64,000 bases of DNA from Microglena sp. YARC (GCA_022414725.1 JAJSRW010001511.1:1-64000); one strand, 5' to 3'; numbered from the stretch's first letter, positions 9,934-23,412 are shown. Notes: generated by a model from the sequence alone, not told the origin. Made by a program: numbers and translations.

Positions 9934-12755
9934 GATGAAGGTGCGGGTTTAGATTGTAGCTAGAAGAGAGGCAGTGGGTTTCAAGCTTGCCTACTTGCTC
10001 AGGGACATTTCCATGGGGGCAATGTGCAAAGGCATTCCAGGCGCTCCCACTTTGGGCAGAGCAAATATGACGGATTCAGAGGCAGCTCGCTGCTGCTGCC
10101 CACTTTGGCTGCGAGGCCAGCCCCAAACAACCCCAATCAACCTTAACCAACCCCTAACAACCCTAACCAACCCCCAACTACCCCTAACAACCCAACCAAC
10201 CCCAAACAACCCCTATCAACCCTAACAACCCCAAACAACCCTATCCTAACCAACCCCAACCAACCCCAACCAACCCCTAACAACCAACCCTTAACAACCC
10301 CAACCTACCCCAACCAGCCCCTAACAACCAACTCCAAACAAACCCAACCAACCCTAACACCCAAAACTAAACAACCCCCAACAACCCCAAACAACCCCAA
10401 ACAACCCCTTATAACCAACCCCAACAACCCCAAACAACCCCAAACAACACCAACCAACCCAAATCAACCCTTACCAACCAACCCCAAACAACCCTAAGCA
10501 ACCCCCAACAACCCCAACCAACCCCTGACAACCCCCAACAACCAACCCCAAACAACCATATCCTAACCAACCCCAAGCAACCCCCAACAACCCCAAATAA
10601 CCTCAAACAACCCCTAATAACCAACCCTAACAACCCCAACAACCCCAACCAACCTCCTACAACCATCCCCCTACAACCAACCCCTTACAACCAACCCCCT
10701 ACAACCAACCCCAACCAACCTCAATCAACCCTAACCAACCCCAATCAACCTCAATCAACCCCAAACAACCCCTTAAAACCAGCCCCATCTATGCAACCCC
10801 TAGCAACCCCTAACGACCAATCCTAACCAACCCCCAACAACCCCAATCAACCCCAAACAACCCCAAACAACCCTATCCTAACCAACCCCAACCAACCCCT
10901 ATCAACCAACCCCAAAACAACCTCAACCAACCCCTAACAACCAACCCTAACAACCCCAACCAACCCCAACCAACCCCTAGCTACCATACCACCCCCCTTC
11001 AACCAACCCCCCTACGATCAAGCCCAAACAACCCTAACCAACCCCAACCAACCCAGAACAAGCCCAATCAACCCCTTCCAAACATCCCCAACCAACTCGT
11101 AACAAGTAACAACCAACTAACAACCCCTAACAACCAACCCCCAACAACCCTAACCAACCCCCAACAACCCCTAATAACCAACCCCCCAAAACCCTAACCA
11201 ACCCCCAACAACCCCAAACAACCCTAACCTAACCAACCCCAAACAACCTCCAACAAACCCCAACCAACCCCTATCACCCAACTCCAACCAACCCCAAATA
11301 ACCTCAAACACCCCCTAACAACCCCTAACAACCAACCCCAACCAACCCCTAACTAGAAACCCCCTACAACCAACCCTAACCAACCCCAACAACCCCCAAC
11401 AAGCCCAATCAACCCCCAACAACCCCTTATAACCAACCCCCAACAACCCCCTAACAACCCCTAACAACCCCTAACAACCAACCCCAACCAACCCCTAACA
11501 AACAACCCCAACCAACCCCAACAACCCCAAACAACCCCAAACAACACCAACCAACCCAAATCAACCCTTACCAACCAACCCCAAACAACCCTAAGCAACC
11601 CCCAACAACCCCAACCAACCCCTGACAACCCCCAACAACCAACCCCAAACAACCATATCCTAACCAACCCCAAGCAACCCCCAACAACCCCAAATAACCT
11701 CAAACAACCCCTAATAACCAACCCTAACAACCCCAACAACCCCAACCAACCTCCTACAACCATCCCCCTACAACCAACCCCTTACAACCAACCCCCTACA
11801 ACCAACCCCAACCAACCTCAATCAACCCTAACCAACCCCAATCAACCTCAATCAACCCCAAACAACCCCTTAAAACCAGCCCCATCTATGCAACCCCTAG
11901 CAACCCCTAACGACCAATCCTAACCAACCCCCAACAACCCCAATCAACCCCAAACAACCCCAAACAACCCTATCCTAACCAACCCCAACCAACCCCTATC
12001 AACCAACCCCAAACAACCTCAACCAACCCCTAACAACCAACCCTAACAACCCCAACCAACCCCAACCAACCCCTAGCTACCATACCACCCCCCTTCAACC
12101 AACCCCCCTACGATCAAGCCCAAACAACCCTAACCAACCCCAACCAACCCAGAACAAGCCCAATCAACCCCTTCCAAACATCCCCAACCAACTCGTAACA
12201 AGTAACAACCAACTAACAACCCCTAACAACCAACCCCCAACAACCCTAACCAACCCCCAACAACCCCTAATAACCAACCCCCCAAAACCCTAACCAACCC
12301 CCCAACAACCCCAAACAACCCTAACCTAACCAACCCCAAACAACCTCCAACAACCCCAACCAACCCCTATCACCCAACTCCAACCAACCCCAAATAACCT
12401 CAAACACCCCCTAACAACCCCTAACAACCAACCCCAACCAACCCCTAACTAGAAACCCCCTACAACCAACCCTAACCAACCCCCAACAACCCCCAACAAG
12501 CCCAATCAACCCCCAACAACCCCTTATAACCAACCCCCAACAACCCCCAACAACCCCCTAACAACCCCTAACAACCAACCCCAACCAACCCCTAACAAAC
12601 AACCCCAAACAACCCCAAACGACCCCAAACAACCATCCACAAACATCATTTAGCTGCTCACTGTCTTCGGCAGTACCCTATAATAGATTTTACAGGAAAA
12701 TGTAAATGCTCGTCACAAGGCGTAACATTGATTCGTTGTATTATGTATCTACCAC

Positions 12756-12866
12756 TTTTCGTCAACCGCGATGGTAGCTTGTCCAGTTGATGTAGGAGAC
12801 CGCTCCCCACCCGGGTACGACGGGCTCCCTTAACACCACGCCCCATCAGGCGTTATCATTACCATT
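12756..12866 (+). mobile_element. SINE fragment (satellite unit 3)
   Basis: Third satellite-borne copy of the same SINE insertion. Confidence 0.7.
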
Positions 12867-12935
12867 TGTATCTACCACCAATCAATCCCGCTTCGAAGAA
12901 TGGATCAACGGTTGAGCTCGTTGAACTTATGAAGG

Positions 12936-13121
12936 CAGGGTAATTCAAAGCGCGCGCTTTTGAGCGGTGACTTTTTGACCCCCTCTGCGCTTCAAGCGCA
13001 GTTTTTTGCAAACCCTTGTCGGCGCTGCAAGCAATTTTTGCGCTTTTTGCACTACAAAGCGCAGTTTTTTTTTTTCAAGTGCGCTAAAGCGCTGGCCAAT
13101 TTGGCCATTTGAAGTGCCCTG
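12936..13121 (+). mobile_element. hAT-like MITE (satellite unit 3)
   Basis: Third satellite-borne copy; differs from the others mainly in homopolymer lengths. Confidence 0.65.
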
Positions 13122-14750
13122 GATGAAGGTGCGGGTTTAGATTGTAGCTAGAAGAGAGGCAGTGGGTTTCAAGCTTGCCTACTTGCTCAGGGACATTTCC
13201 ATGGGGGCAATGTGCAAAGGCATTCCAGGCGCTCCCACTTTGGGCAGAGCAAATATGACGGATTCAGAGGCAGCTCGCTGCTGCTGCCCACTTTGGCTGC
13301 GAGGCCAGCCCCAAACAACCCCAATCAACCTTAACCAACCCCTAACAACCCTAACCAACCCCCAACTACCCCTAACAACCCAACCAACCCCAAACAACCC
13401 CTATCAACCCTAACAACCCCAAACAACCCTATCCTAACCAAAACCAACCAACCCCAACCAACCCCTAACAACCAACCCTTAACAACCCCAACCTACCCCA
13501 ACCAGCCCCTAACAACCAACTCCAAACAAACCCAAACAAACCCTAACACCCAAAACTAAACAACCCCCAACAACCCCAAACAACCCCAAACAACCCCTTA
13601 TAACCAACCCCAACAACCCCAAACAACCCCAAACAACACCGACCAACCCAAATCAACCCTTACTAACCAACCCCAAACAACCCTAAGCAACGCCCAACAA
13701 CCCCCAACAACCCCTGACAACCCCCAACAACCAACCCCAAACAACCATATCCTAACCAACCCCAAGCAACCCCCAACAACCCCCAACAACCCCAAATAAC
13801 CTCAAACAACCCCTAATAACCAACCCTAACAACCCCAACAACCCCAACCAACCTCCTACAACCAACCCCTTACAACCAACCCCCTACAACCAACCCCCTA
13901 CAACCAACCCCAACCAACCTCAATCAACCCTAACCAACCCCAATCAACTTCAATCAACCCCAAACAACCCCTTAAAACCAGCCCCATCTATCCAACCCCT
14001 AGCAACCCCTAACGACCAACCCTAACCAACCCCCAACAACCCCAATCAACGCCAAACAACCCCAAACAACCCTATCCTAACCAACCCCAACCAACCCCTA
14101 TCAACCAACCCCAAACAACCTCAACCAACCCCTAACAACCAACCCTAACAACCCCAACCAACCCCAACCAACCCCTAGCTACCATACCACCCCCTTCAAC
14201 CAACCCCCCTACGATCAAGCCCAAACAACCCTAACCAACCCCAACCAACCCAGAACAAGCCCAATCAACCCCTTCCAAACATCCCCAACCAACTCGTAAC
14301 AAGTAACAACCAACTAACAACCCCTAACAACCAACCCCCAACAACCCTAACCAACCCCCAACAACCCCTAATAACCAACCCCCCAAAAACCCTAACCAAC
14401 CCCCAACAACCCCAAACAACCCTAACCTAACCAACCCCAAACAACCTCCAACAACCCCAACCAACCCCTATCACCCAACTCCAACCAACCCCAAATAACC
14501 TCAAACACCCCCTAACAACCCCTAACAACCAAACCCAACCAACCCCTAACTAGAAACCCCCTACAACCAACCCTAACCAACCCCCAACAACCCCCAACAA
14601 GCCCAATCAACCCCCAACAACCCCTTATAACCAACCCCCAACAACCCCCAACAACCCCCTAACAACCCCTAACAACCAACCCCAACCAACCCCTAACAAA
14701 CAACCCCAAACAACCCCAAACGACCCCAAACAACCATCCACAAACAAACA

Positions 14751-15480
14751 ACAAAAAAGGCTGTTGGGAAAAAGATGACGGAAAACGGGTTTTGACAACC
14801 CCAAACAAAAATGGCTGACGGAAAAAAGCTCTAGGAGCAGGGCTCACGAATTAAAGCTTTCGAGGATAAAAGCTCAAGTTACATTGTGAATGACATACAC
14901 AACTCCAATTAGAGTTGGGCAATCATTGATTCCTAGTACTTAAGTTTGAAAATTAAAAAAATGGCGCCAGCCCAGCGAGAAGGTACGGCGGCAGTACGTA
15001 GCAGGTCGGCAAAACAGGGTAGAGTACAACTTTCAAATTCAGTTACCTACCTCCTCCAAGTAAATAAAAGCGCACATACCATGCATCCGCATCCGGATTC
15101 GGCTCCGCATCTGCACCTTGCGCCTTGTGCAACTTGTGCCGACTTCGCGAATGAGCGAATGGGCCTGGGCCTGCACTATCGCCGTTTTTTGGCGGGCGGG
15201 CGGACGGGCGGCGGGCGGGGGCGGAAACGCCTCTAACCACAGTTTGCGCCAACCCATCCATCCCCAGAATGCATGCAGGAAATGAGCGCGCCGCAACTGA
15301 TGAGCTACTTCTGAGGGACTCCTCTGAGCTAGGAGCCTATTCGCGGAGACAGCTTTGACCAACGGCCCTCCCTGGCAGGGCCCCCTCCCGCGCCCCTGGA
15401 GCCGGAGCCGGAGCCATCAAGCCATGCCACGTCTTCTCCCCTTAGTTGTGTTGACCAACCCTTTGTTGACCAAACCCAGC

Positions 15481-15530
<50 letters not shown>

Positions 15531-16300
15531 ATGCGTGCTCGCCTTCTCCTTCTGCCTCTTTTCCAGGCGCAGAAGCGAGAAGGAACGACGCTGGGCAGGA
15601 GGAGGCCAATGGGCCTGCCAGGATTGGTTTCGGAGTCATGTCCTGAGGTCCGGCAAGGCGTTTGTTTGCCTTAAAGATGCTCTGCCCTGGAGATCGCCAG
15701 TTGCTCGTTTTTCGACCCTCCTGCTCCCTCGTCCCTCGGCGGCCCTCAACGACCCTCGATCCTTGCTCCTCGATCCTTTCACCCCGATCCTCGCTCCTCC
15801 ATACTAGATTATCGACCCTTGATCTGCTGGCCTCCATCTTCGGTAGCCACAGATAAACGCACCTGAATATCTACATGCTGCCGTATTCCGCATTTCCGGC
15901 CTCGTTCGAATGCCGTCGAATTAGGCCGCCGTCTTCTCTAGCTGCCGAAAAGGAGCTGCTCATGCTGATTATTGGTCCGGGCCTGCTAGGCTAAGGGCTC
16001 GCCCACTGATTCTATGATCTAGGTATCACCACTGGATGTGGAAATTGGGCTGCTCCATTCAGCTGTGGGCAACCTTTAAGCGCATGGAGGGAGGCAGCAT
16101 GCAGCACCGAGGGGGTGTGTATCACAAGGTGGATGTGCTAGACTCATCACCTTGCATGCACATGTGGCACTCATGCAAGTCTGAACTGACTCCGGAGCTT
16201 GCTAGAGGGGCTGGACCATGCAATGTGGTAATGTGCCGGATTGGACATTTGCATGAGTGCTTGATCGTTTGCAAAAGATACGAGTGGGGTTGGGTTGGGT
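14751..16300. other. Intergenic sequence without a recognisable gene
   Basis: Mixed-complexity sequence. Contains a (CTG)n then (ATG)n tract at about 15485-15533 and CTCGATCC-type short repeats near 15.75 kb. Open frames here are short, without splice-supported or family-like motifs. Confidence 0.5.
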
Positions 16301-16798
16301 TATGACGGATTGTGTGTGTGTGTGTGTGTGCATTCTTGTGTGTGTTTGGTAGCCAGTGCGCTTAGCTGCGTAGAAACAAATCATGCATTCCCATGCAGCC
16401 AGCCCATGCTGATCGACATGGGGCTGTCATGGGCCAGAGAAAAAAGAGGGGACACACACCCACAGACACCATGCAATCCAGCTATCTCACCGCACATGCA
16501 TGCAGCTATCTCCTGCTAGCAAATCAGGAGCTACCCTCCTTGCGCCCAGCGTGCTCCTTGCTGACGAGTGGTCGTCCATGGCTTTTCTTTTCGCCTTTTC
16601 TGAGCAGCTTCTAGGTCGCTGCCGTAGGCCAGCGACTGTGCTACACCCAAGTATTCCAGCATTCTTTACAATTGATTGTGTCAGCTTCAAGGAGCCCTAG
16701 GGGTTGCATTAGGTTTGGAGGAAAAGGAAGACAGGGGAGCTGCCTGGAATATATATATACATAGTGGGCAAGCTGTTGATAGGCAGGGGAGCTGCCTG

Positions 16799-16847
<49 letters not shown>

Positions 16848-17350
16848 GTTATGACGGATTGTGTGTGTGTGTGTGTGTGCATTCTTGTGTGTGTTTGGTA
16901 GCCAGTGCGCTTAGCTGCGTAGAAACAAATCATGCATTCCCATGCAGCCAGCCCATGCTGATCGACATGGGGCTGTCATGGGCCAGAGAAAAAAGAGGGG
17001 ACACACACCCACAGACACCATGCAATCCAGCTATCTCACCGCACATGCATGCAGCTATCTCCTGCTAGCAAATCAGGAGCTACCCTCCTTGCGCCCAGCG
17101 TGCTCCTTGCTGACGAGTGGTCGTCCATGGCTTTTCTTTTCGCCTTTTCTGAGCAGCTTCTAGGTCGCTGCCGTAGGCCAGCGACTGTGCTACACCCAAG
17201 TATTCCAGCAGTTCTTTACAATTGATTGTGTCAGCTTCAAGGAGCCCTAGGGGTTGCATTAGGTTTGGAGGAAAAGGAAGACAGGGGAGCTGCCTGGAAT
17301 ATATATATATACATAGTGGGCAAGCTGTTGATAGGCAGGGGAGCTGCCTG

Positions 17351-17415
<65 letters not shown>

Positions 17416-17988
17416 GTTATGACGGATTGTGTGTGTGTGTGTGTGTGTGCATTCTTGTGTGTGTTTGGTAGCCAGTGCGCTTAGCTGCGTAGAAACAAAT
17501 CATGCATTCCCATGCAGCCAGCCCATGCTGATCGACATGGGGCTGTCATGGGCCAGAGAAAAAAGAGGGGACACACACCCACAGACACCATGCAATCCAG
17601 CTATCTCACCGCACATGCATGCAGCTATCTCCTGCTAGCAAATCAGGAGCTACCCTCCTTGCGCCCAGCGTGCTCCTTGCTGACGAGTGGTCGTCCATGG
17701 CTTTTCTTTTCGCCTTTTCTGAGCAGCTTCTAGGTCGCTGCCGTAGGCCAGCGACTGTGCTACACCCAAGTATTCCAGCAGTTCTTTACAATTGATTGTG
17801 TCAGCTTCAAGGAGCCCTAGGGGTTGCATTAGGTTTGGAGGAAAAGGAAGACAGGGGAGCTGCCTGGAATATATATAGACAGGGGAGCTGCCTGGAATAT
17901 ATATATATATACATAGTGGGCAAGCTGTTGATAGGCAGGGGAGCTGCCTGGAATATATATATATATACATATATACATATATATATAT

Positions 17989-18029
<41 letters not shown>

Positions 18030-18030
18030 C
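16301..18030. repeat. ~0.55-0.57 kb tandem triplication with AT and GT microsatellites
   Basis: Unit starts TATGACGGATTGTGTG at 16301, 16850 and 17418. Each unit carries (GT)n, a ~330 bp unique part and the paired motif GGGGAGCTGCCTGGAATATA flanking (AT)n. The unique part is nearly identical between units; length variation is in the AT tracts (up to about 60 nt). Confidence 0.9.
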
Positions 18031-19530
18031 TAGTACGGTAGCCCGTGTGGCCGGTGGCCACACCTACTCTCACGAAGACCCCCCCCCCACACACACACTC
18101 ACACACACCCACCCACCCCAATCATAGTACGGTGCCCGTTTGGCCTTTGGCCACACCTATTGGGAGCTGGTTACATAATGGTTTACACTTGAAGCCCCCC
18201 CCCATTCACACACCACCACCACCAACCATTATCCGCCCCTCCCCCCTTCCCTCCCGTTGGCCACACCTGTTTTGGGCTGGGTTGCAAAAACGGTTTTCTC
18301 TGCAGCGCATGCAACTTAAAACATTGACGGATTTGCGATGGTCTCCCTTGTGCACCCACAAGCACACAAACACCACCGTCCCCCCCCCCCCCCCCCCCCA
18401 GTTATCTCCACCCCCACCCAACCATGTACCCCCGCCCACAAACATACTCCCTAACTCTTCCTGACGTATTTCCTGACTCCATCCCTTCCCCTACCCCAGC
18501 CATCCCACCAGCCCCCACCCTCTCCCCACTCTCATCCCTCCCTCCCTCCTACACGCACCCACCAGCACACACACTCCATATCTGCCTCCCTCCACTTCAG
18601 CTGTGGGCTTTGCCATAGCTGAAAGGCAAACGGGACGAAGAGCATCGACAACGTTTGCGCATCATCCGACTCCGCTAAAAGCATCGGACCTGCTTCCCTG
18701 CCACCTCAGCTGTGATCGATAGTCGACCCCACTGAAAAAGCTGAACCTGCGCAATCGCAACCTTTACATAACTAAAGCATCTTTTTAGCGAGCATGTATT
18801 CAGTTCGGCCGAAGAACAATCCTGTTCACCGCAACTGCTCCCGAAGTCAACTCGATCTAAGCTTGGAAACATCGCTAGGTTCATCCATTCAACTTTGCCG
18901 CATGCTCGCTATAGCACAATGCACAGCGACGACATGTTTCTCGATGCAGTGGGAAGAAGTTGCAGTCAAGTTGCTGATTTGAGATGTTCGGTCAAGTTAG
19001 GGCGAGAATGCTCAGCGAGATTTTTTATTCGGTCAACTTTGATGCGTACTTGCTATGGCACAATGCGGAGCGACATGTTTCTCAATGCAGTGGGAAGAAT
19101 TTGCAGTCAAGTTTGTGACATGGGATGGATGCGATTCGGACATTTCTGACAGGTCGGCTGACTCACCACGTCACCTCCCGTTGTGCGCAGCGACAGGTCT
19201 CTTGACGCAAGGGAAAGGTCTTGCAGAGATGCAGGGGGAAAAGCTTGTAGGAAGACGAACTGTAGCGCTACCGAAATCAGGTGGATGAACTCAGGCGGGA
19301 AAAGGAGAAATCGGGCAGAATGCGCACCAGGTAGAATACGCAGGAGGCGAAAGTTGCATAAGGCAGAATTCGCAGGAGGCCAATCAGGCAAAAGTTGAAG
19401 CAGGAGGGATTAAAAGCGGGAATTGGCTGAGCGGGAATTGGCTGGGCGGGAAATGGCTGGGCGGGAAGTCGGTTAAGTCGGTTACGCGATGACACCACCA
19501 CGACCACCACGACCACCACGACCACGACCA
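18031..19530. other. C-rich tract, then degenerate ~150 bp duplicates
   Basis: 18060-18600 is C-rich with CACACA and C runs. From about 18890 to 19250 a ~150 bp block (CTATAGCACAATGC...GACATGTTTCTC...GTGGGAAGAA...CAGTCAAGTT) recurs two to three times with decay. 19300-19480 has short GGCGGGAA/TTGGCTG repeats. No gene recognised. Confidence 0.5.
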
Positions 19531-19534
19531 TGAT

Positions 19535-19536
19535 TT

Positions 19537-19593
<57 letters not shown>

Positions 19594-19634
19594 TACATAG
19601 TGGGCAAGCTGTTGATAGACAGGGGAGCTGTCTG

Positions 19635-19705
<71 letters not shown>

Positions 19706-19720
19706 GTGGGCAAGCTGTTG
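19535..19720. repeat. Two long (AT)n tracts with the 16-18 kb repeat motif
   Basis: (AT)n tracts of about 50 and 60 nt flank ACATAGTGGGCAAGCTGTTG, the same motif found between AT tracts in the 16.3-18.0 kb triplication. Confidence 0.85.
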
Positions 19721-20317
19721 ATGAGTCGTGGGCAGGAACTATCGGATCACGGCTTGAGAATTGCGCGATCAGAAACGAATAGACAACCGTGTCGGATCGC
19801 ATAGGCTGATGATGCGCAGTATACAAGAAAGGCAAGCCGACTATGAAGATAGTCTCCAGGCAGGCTCTCCTGGCAGCGCGCCCCCCCTCCCTCCACCTGC
19901 CTCCACCTTCCATGCGCCCCTACCTGTCGTGGTCCAAACGCCCCTCCACGCACCCAGCTGCCTCGTCCCGATTCCACGCGGGCAACAAAAGCCGAAAGCA
20001 ACTCAGCGCATGCCAGCCCAGTTGCACCCAGCTTAGTTGCACCCAGCCCAGTTGCACCCAGCCCAGTTGCACCCAGCCCAGTTGCACCCAGCCCAGTTGC
20101 ACGGAACGGGAGGCCAGTAGAGGGCATGCATCATGGAGTGAAAAGACTGGAAGGAGCTTTCGGCATCGTGCCAACTTGGGGGTGGGGTCAACGTTGGAAT
20201 CCAAATTCCGACATCCAGGCAGCCAATCCGATGAAGCAGCCATCAGTGCAGCTAAGCTCTAGGCTGCTTATATAATAAAAAGAACAAGGCGTAGACACGA
20301 AACGGGATCGAAGCAAG
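19721..20317. other. Intergenic sequence with a 15 bp minisatellite
   Basis: About five units of CAGCCCAGTTGCACC lie at about 20020-20105. The rest shows no convincing coding signal. Confidence 0.6.
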
Positions 20318-21204
20318 AAAAACCCAACCCAACCCAACCCAACCCAACCCAACCCAACCCAACCCAACCCAACCCAACCCAACCCAACCCAACCCAACCC
20401 AACCCAACCCAACCCAACCCAACCCAACCCAACCCAACCCAACCCAACCCAACCCAACCCAACCCAACCCAACCCAACCCAACCCAACCCAACCCAACCC
20501 AACCCAACCCAACCCAACCCAACCCAACCCAACCCAACCCAACCCAACCCAACCCAACCCAACCCAACCCAACCCAACCCAACCCAACCCAACCCAACCC
20601 AACCCAACCCAACCCAACCCAACCCAACCCAACCCAACCCAACCCAACCCAACCCAACCCAACCCAACCCAACCCAACCCAACCCAACCCAACCCAACCC
20701 AACCCAACCCAACCCAACCCAACCCAACCCAACCCAACCCAACCCAACCCAACCCAACCCAACCCAACCCAACCCAACCCAACCCAACCCAACCCAACCC
20801 AACCCAACCCAACCCAACCCAACCCAACCCAACCCAACCCAACCCAACCCAACCCAACCCAACCCAACCCAACCCAACCCAACCCAACCCAACCCAACCC
20901 AACCCAACCCAACCCAACCCAACCCAACCCAACCCAACCCAACCCAACCCAACCCAACCCAACCCAACCCAACCCAACCCAACCCAACCCAACCCAACCC
21001 AACCCAACCCAACCCAACCCAACCCAACCCAACCCAACCCAACCCAACCCAACCCAACCCAACCCAACCCAACCCAACCCAACCCAACCCAACCCAACCC
21101 AACCCAACCCAACCCAACCCAACCCAACCCAACCCAACCCAACCCAACCCAACCCAACCCAACCCAACCCAACGCCAACCCAACCCAACCCAACCCAACC
21201 CAAC
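20318..21204. repeat. (AACCC)n array, ~887 bp
   Basis: About 177 units of AACCC with only one visible interruption (near 21170). On the minus strand the GGGTT repeat reads as Gly-Leu-Gly-Trp-Val in all frames, giving spurious frames of over 300 codons. It is internal, not a chromosome end. Confidence 0.97.
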
Positions 21205-21230
21205 CCTTGACAGCTAGCACTCTGTTGCGC

Positions 21231-21239
21231 TGCTGCTGG

Positions 21240-21284
<45 letters not shown>
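21231..21284. repeat. (CTG)n tract
   Basis: About 17 CTG triplets directly after the AACCC array, similar to the tract at 15.5 kb. Confidence 0.9.
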
Positions 21285-21286
<2 letters not shown>

Positions 21287-21720
21287 CCGCGCTGGCTCTG
21301 CTGTTTGGTTGGTCAGCAGTGCAGTTGGGTCTCCTGTGTTGCTTTTGGAGCGGTCGTTTGTAAGGCAGAGCATCGATTATGGGCGAGTAAACCTAAATGG
21401 TAAGACGGGCGGGGTGCGCAGGGTTCGGTTCAGGTCAGTTCAGTTAAGGCCGAGGACTAGGGCAGGGTTTTTCTGGGCCAAATGCCAACCACGGCCAAGC
21501 CTGCAAACTGCCAGTGCCAAGCAGGGTTGTTCAGTGTCGTTTGAGGCTCCGTTGCGTCTCAGGACAGGGGAGGGTCCGTTGCGTCGCTATGGGTTGGTTG
21601 AGGGTCGGTTGCTTCTCAGGACGCAGGCTGTAAAATTGGTTGCGTCTCGGGACGCAGAGGTGGGGGTCCTCCGGAACAACCCTGGTGCCAAGCCGACCGT
21701 CCAGGGCCAAACCAAGCCTA
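21285..21720. other. No gene recognised
   Basis: An open frame runs through part of this stretch but has no recognisable family motif. Short GTTGCGTCTC-GGACGCAG elements recur here and at 36.7-36.8 kb and 5.96 kb. Confidence 0.3.
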
Positions 21721-22180
21721 GCCGAGGGTGGACGTTTGTCAGCTTTCTTTTGTCATGGTGTCCCTTAGTCTAGGGTGGTCGTTTGGCAGCTTTCTTTTGT
21801 CATGGTGTACCTTTGTCAAGGGTGTTCTTTTGTCTAGGGTGTTTGTTTGTCAGCTTTATTTTTTCAGGGCGTTCATTTGTCAAGGGTGCTCGTTTGTCAG
21901 CTTTATTTTTTCAGGATGAATCTTTGTCAAGGGTGTTCTTTTGTCAGCTTAATTTTTTCAGGATGAATCTTTGTCAAGGGTGTTGGTTTGTCAGCTTTTA
22001 TTTTTCTAGGATGTATCTATGTCAAGGGTGCTCGTTTGGTAGGGTGTTCGTTTGTCAAGTAAGGATGTTCGTTTGTCAGCTTTATTTTTTCATGATTTAC
22101 TTTTGCCAAGGGTGCTCTTTTGGCTGAGTGTTCGTTTGTCAAGGGAGTTCGTTTGTCAGCTTTCTTTTTTCAGGACGTAC
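21720..22180. repeat. ~60 bp minisatellite
   Basis: Units of GTTTGTCAGCTTTATTTTTT plus CAGGATGAATC and TTTGTCAAGGGTGTTC, seven to eight diverged copies. Confidence 0.85.
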
Positions 22181-22790
22181 CAGCTGGTACATGCCTGAGA
22201 TACAACTGTTACCTACCTGGTGTACAGCTGGTACCTGCCTGAGGTACAACTGCTACCTACCTGGTATACAGCTGGTACCTGCCAGATGTACAGGTGGGAT
22301 CTGCCTGATGTACAGCTGCTACCTGACTGATGTACAGCTGGTGCATCACAGTTGTACAGCTGCTACCTGCCTGATGTACAGCTGCTACCTGACTGATGTA
22401 CACCTGCTACCTGACTGATGTACAGCTGGTAACTGCCTGATGTACAGGTGGTACCTGCCAGTTGTACAGCTGCTTCCTCACTGATGTACAGCTGGTACCT
22501 GCCTGAGGTACAACTTTTACCTGCCTGATGTACACCTGGTACCTGCCAGATGTACAGCTGCTACCTGACTGATGTACACCTACTACCTGACTGATGTACA
22601 CCTGCTACCTGCCTGATGTACAGCTGGTAACTGCCAGTTGTACAGCTGGTAACTGCCTGATGTACAGCTGGTATCTGCCAGTTGTACAGCTGCTTCCTCA
22701 CTGATGTACAGCTGGTACCTGGCAGTTGTACATCTGGTACCAGACTGATGTACGTCTGGTACCAGACTGATGTACAGTGACCCCTACACA
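22180..22790. repeat. ~21 bp minisatellite around GTACAGCTGGTAC
   Basis: About 28 units of CTGATGTACAGCTGGTACCTG. The core is nearly self-complementary and contains CAGCTG in most units. Confidence 0.85.
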
Positions 22791-23400
22791 CACACTGACC
22801 CACTTCCCCCCCCACCCCACCCCTCTCAAACACTGACCCACTTCTACCCCCCACCCCCCGTCAAACACTGAACCACTTCTGACCCCCCCCCTCCCCCCCC
22901 CCACCCCCCCCCCTCAAACATTAAATTAGAACTTCGACTGTTGAAAGAAGCCAATTTGAAAATAGCTATAAATAGCTACAAACGGAGACTGGCCAGTTGG
23001 CTCCGGAACCAGAATAGCAATGAATGGGGCTTCAAAAACGAAAAGGATCTGTAACTGTAACTGGTTTCCAGGGCCCCCTAGTGGTTTCCATTAGGGGACC
23101 ACGTGATCTATCGATACCCCTGGGTCCTGCGACATTCTGGGCATCTTCTCGGGGACCCCCCCCTCCCCCCCCCCCCCACACACACCCACACCCACCCACC
23201 CACCCGCACCTGGCCCCTCTCAAAAACAAATTCTAACTTTTTTCTGACTGCTCCATTTCGTGTCTGGAGAAGAGTAACGACTTCGACTTGATGCAAGCGT
23301 GCTAATTCCATAGTTTCCAGACACCTGTTATGTAATTCAAGTTCGAGTTCGAGTTCAAGTTCGAAACCTTGCTGTACCGGTGATCTGCTGCTTATCCTGG
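22791..23400. other. C-rich tracts and unassigned sequence
   Basis: C runs with CACACC at 22790-22915 and 23155-23215, and a GTTCGAGTTC-type short repeat at about 23340. No gene seen. Confidence 0.4.
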
Positions 23401-23412
23401 TCTGAGTTTGAC

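Larger units (their letters stand above)
6276..14750. repeat. 3.18 kb satellite, about 2.7 tandem copies
   Basis: The unit starts CATTTAGCTGCTCACTGTC at 6276, 9459 and 12647 (periods 3183 and 3188). Each unit has a ~680 bp complex head carrying a SINE fragment and a MITE, then ~2.4 kb of degenerate CCCCAACAACCC/AACCAACCCC repeats. In units 1 and 2 the tail itself holds a ~1.09 kb internal duplication (landmark CCCCCTACGATCAAGC at about 7825, 8919, 11007 and 12101); unit 3 has a single copy (about 14205) and is truncated. Recurring frames on both strands follow the period and are not genes. Confidence 0.9.

Noticed and set aside
6791..13413. Frames of 60-130 codons repeated at 3.18 kb steps on both strands
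   Set aside because: They follow the satellite period and lie in AACC-type repeat; no conservation pattern beyond the repeat itself.
15442..15837. Frames over the CTG tract with an alanine or leucine run
   Set aside because: Driven by the triplet repeat; no family motif or splice support.
20318..21204. Telomere
   Set aside because: It is flanked on both sides by ordinary sequence, and AACCC is not a known standard telomere unit; kept only as a pentanucleotide array.
20188..21373. Minus-strand frames of 310-370 codons of (GLGWV)n
   Set aside because: The (AACCC)n repeat stays open in all three frames at once; not a protein gene.
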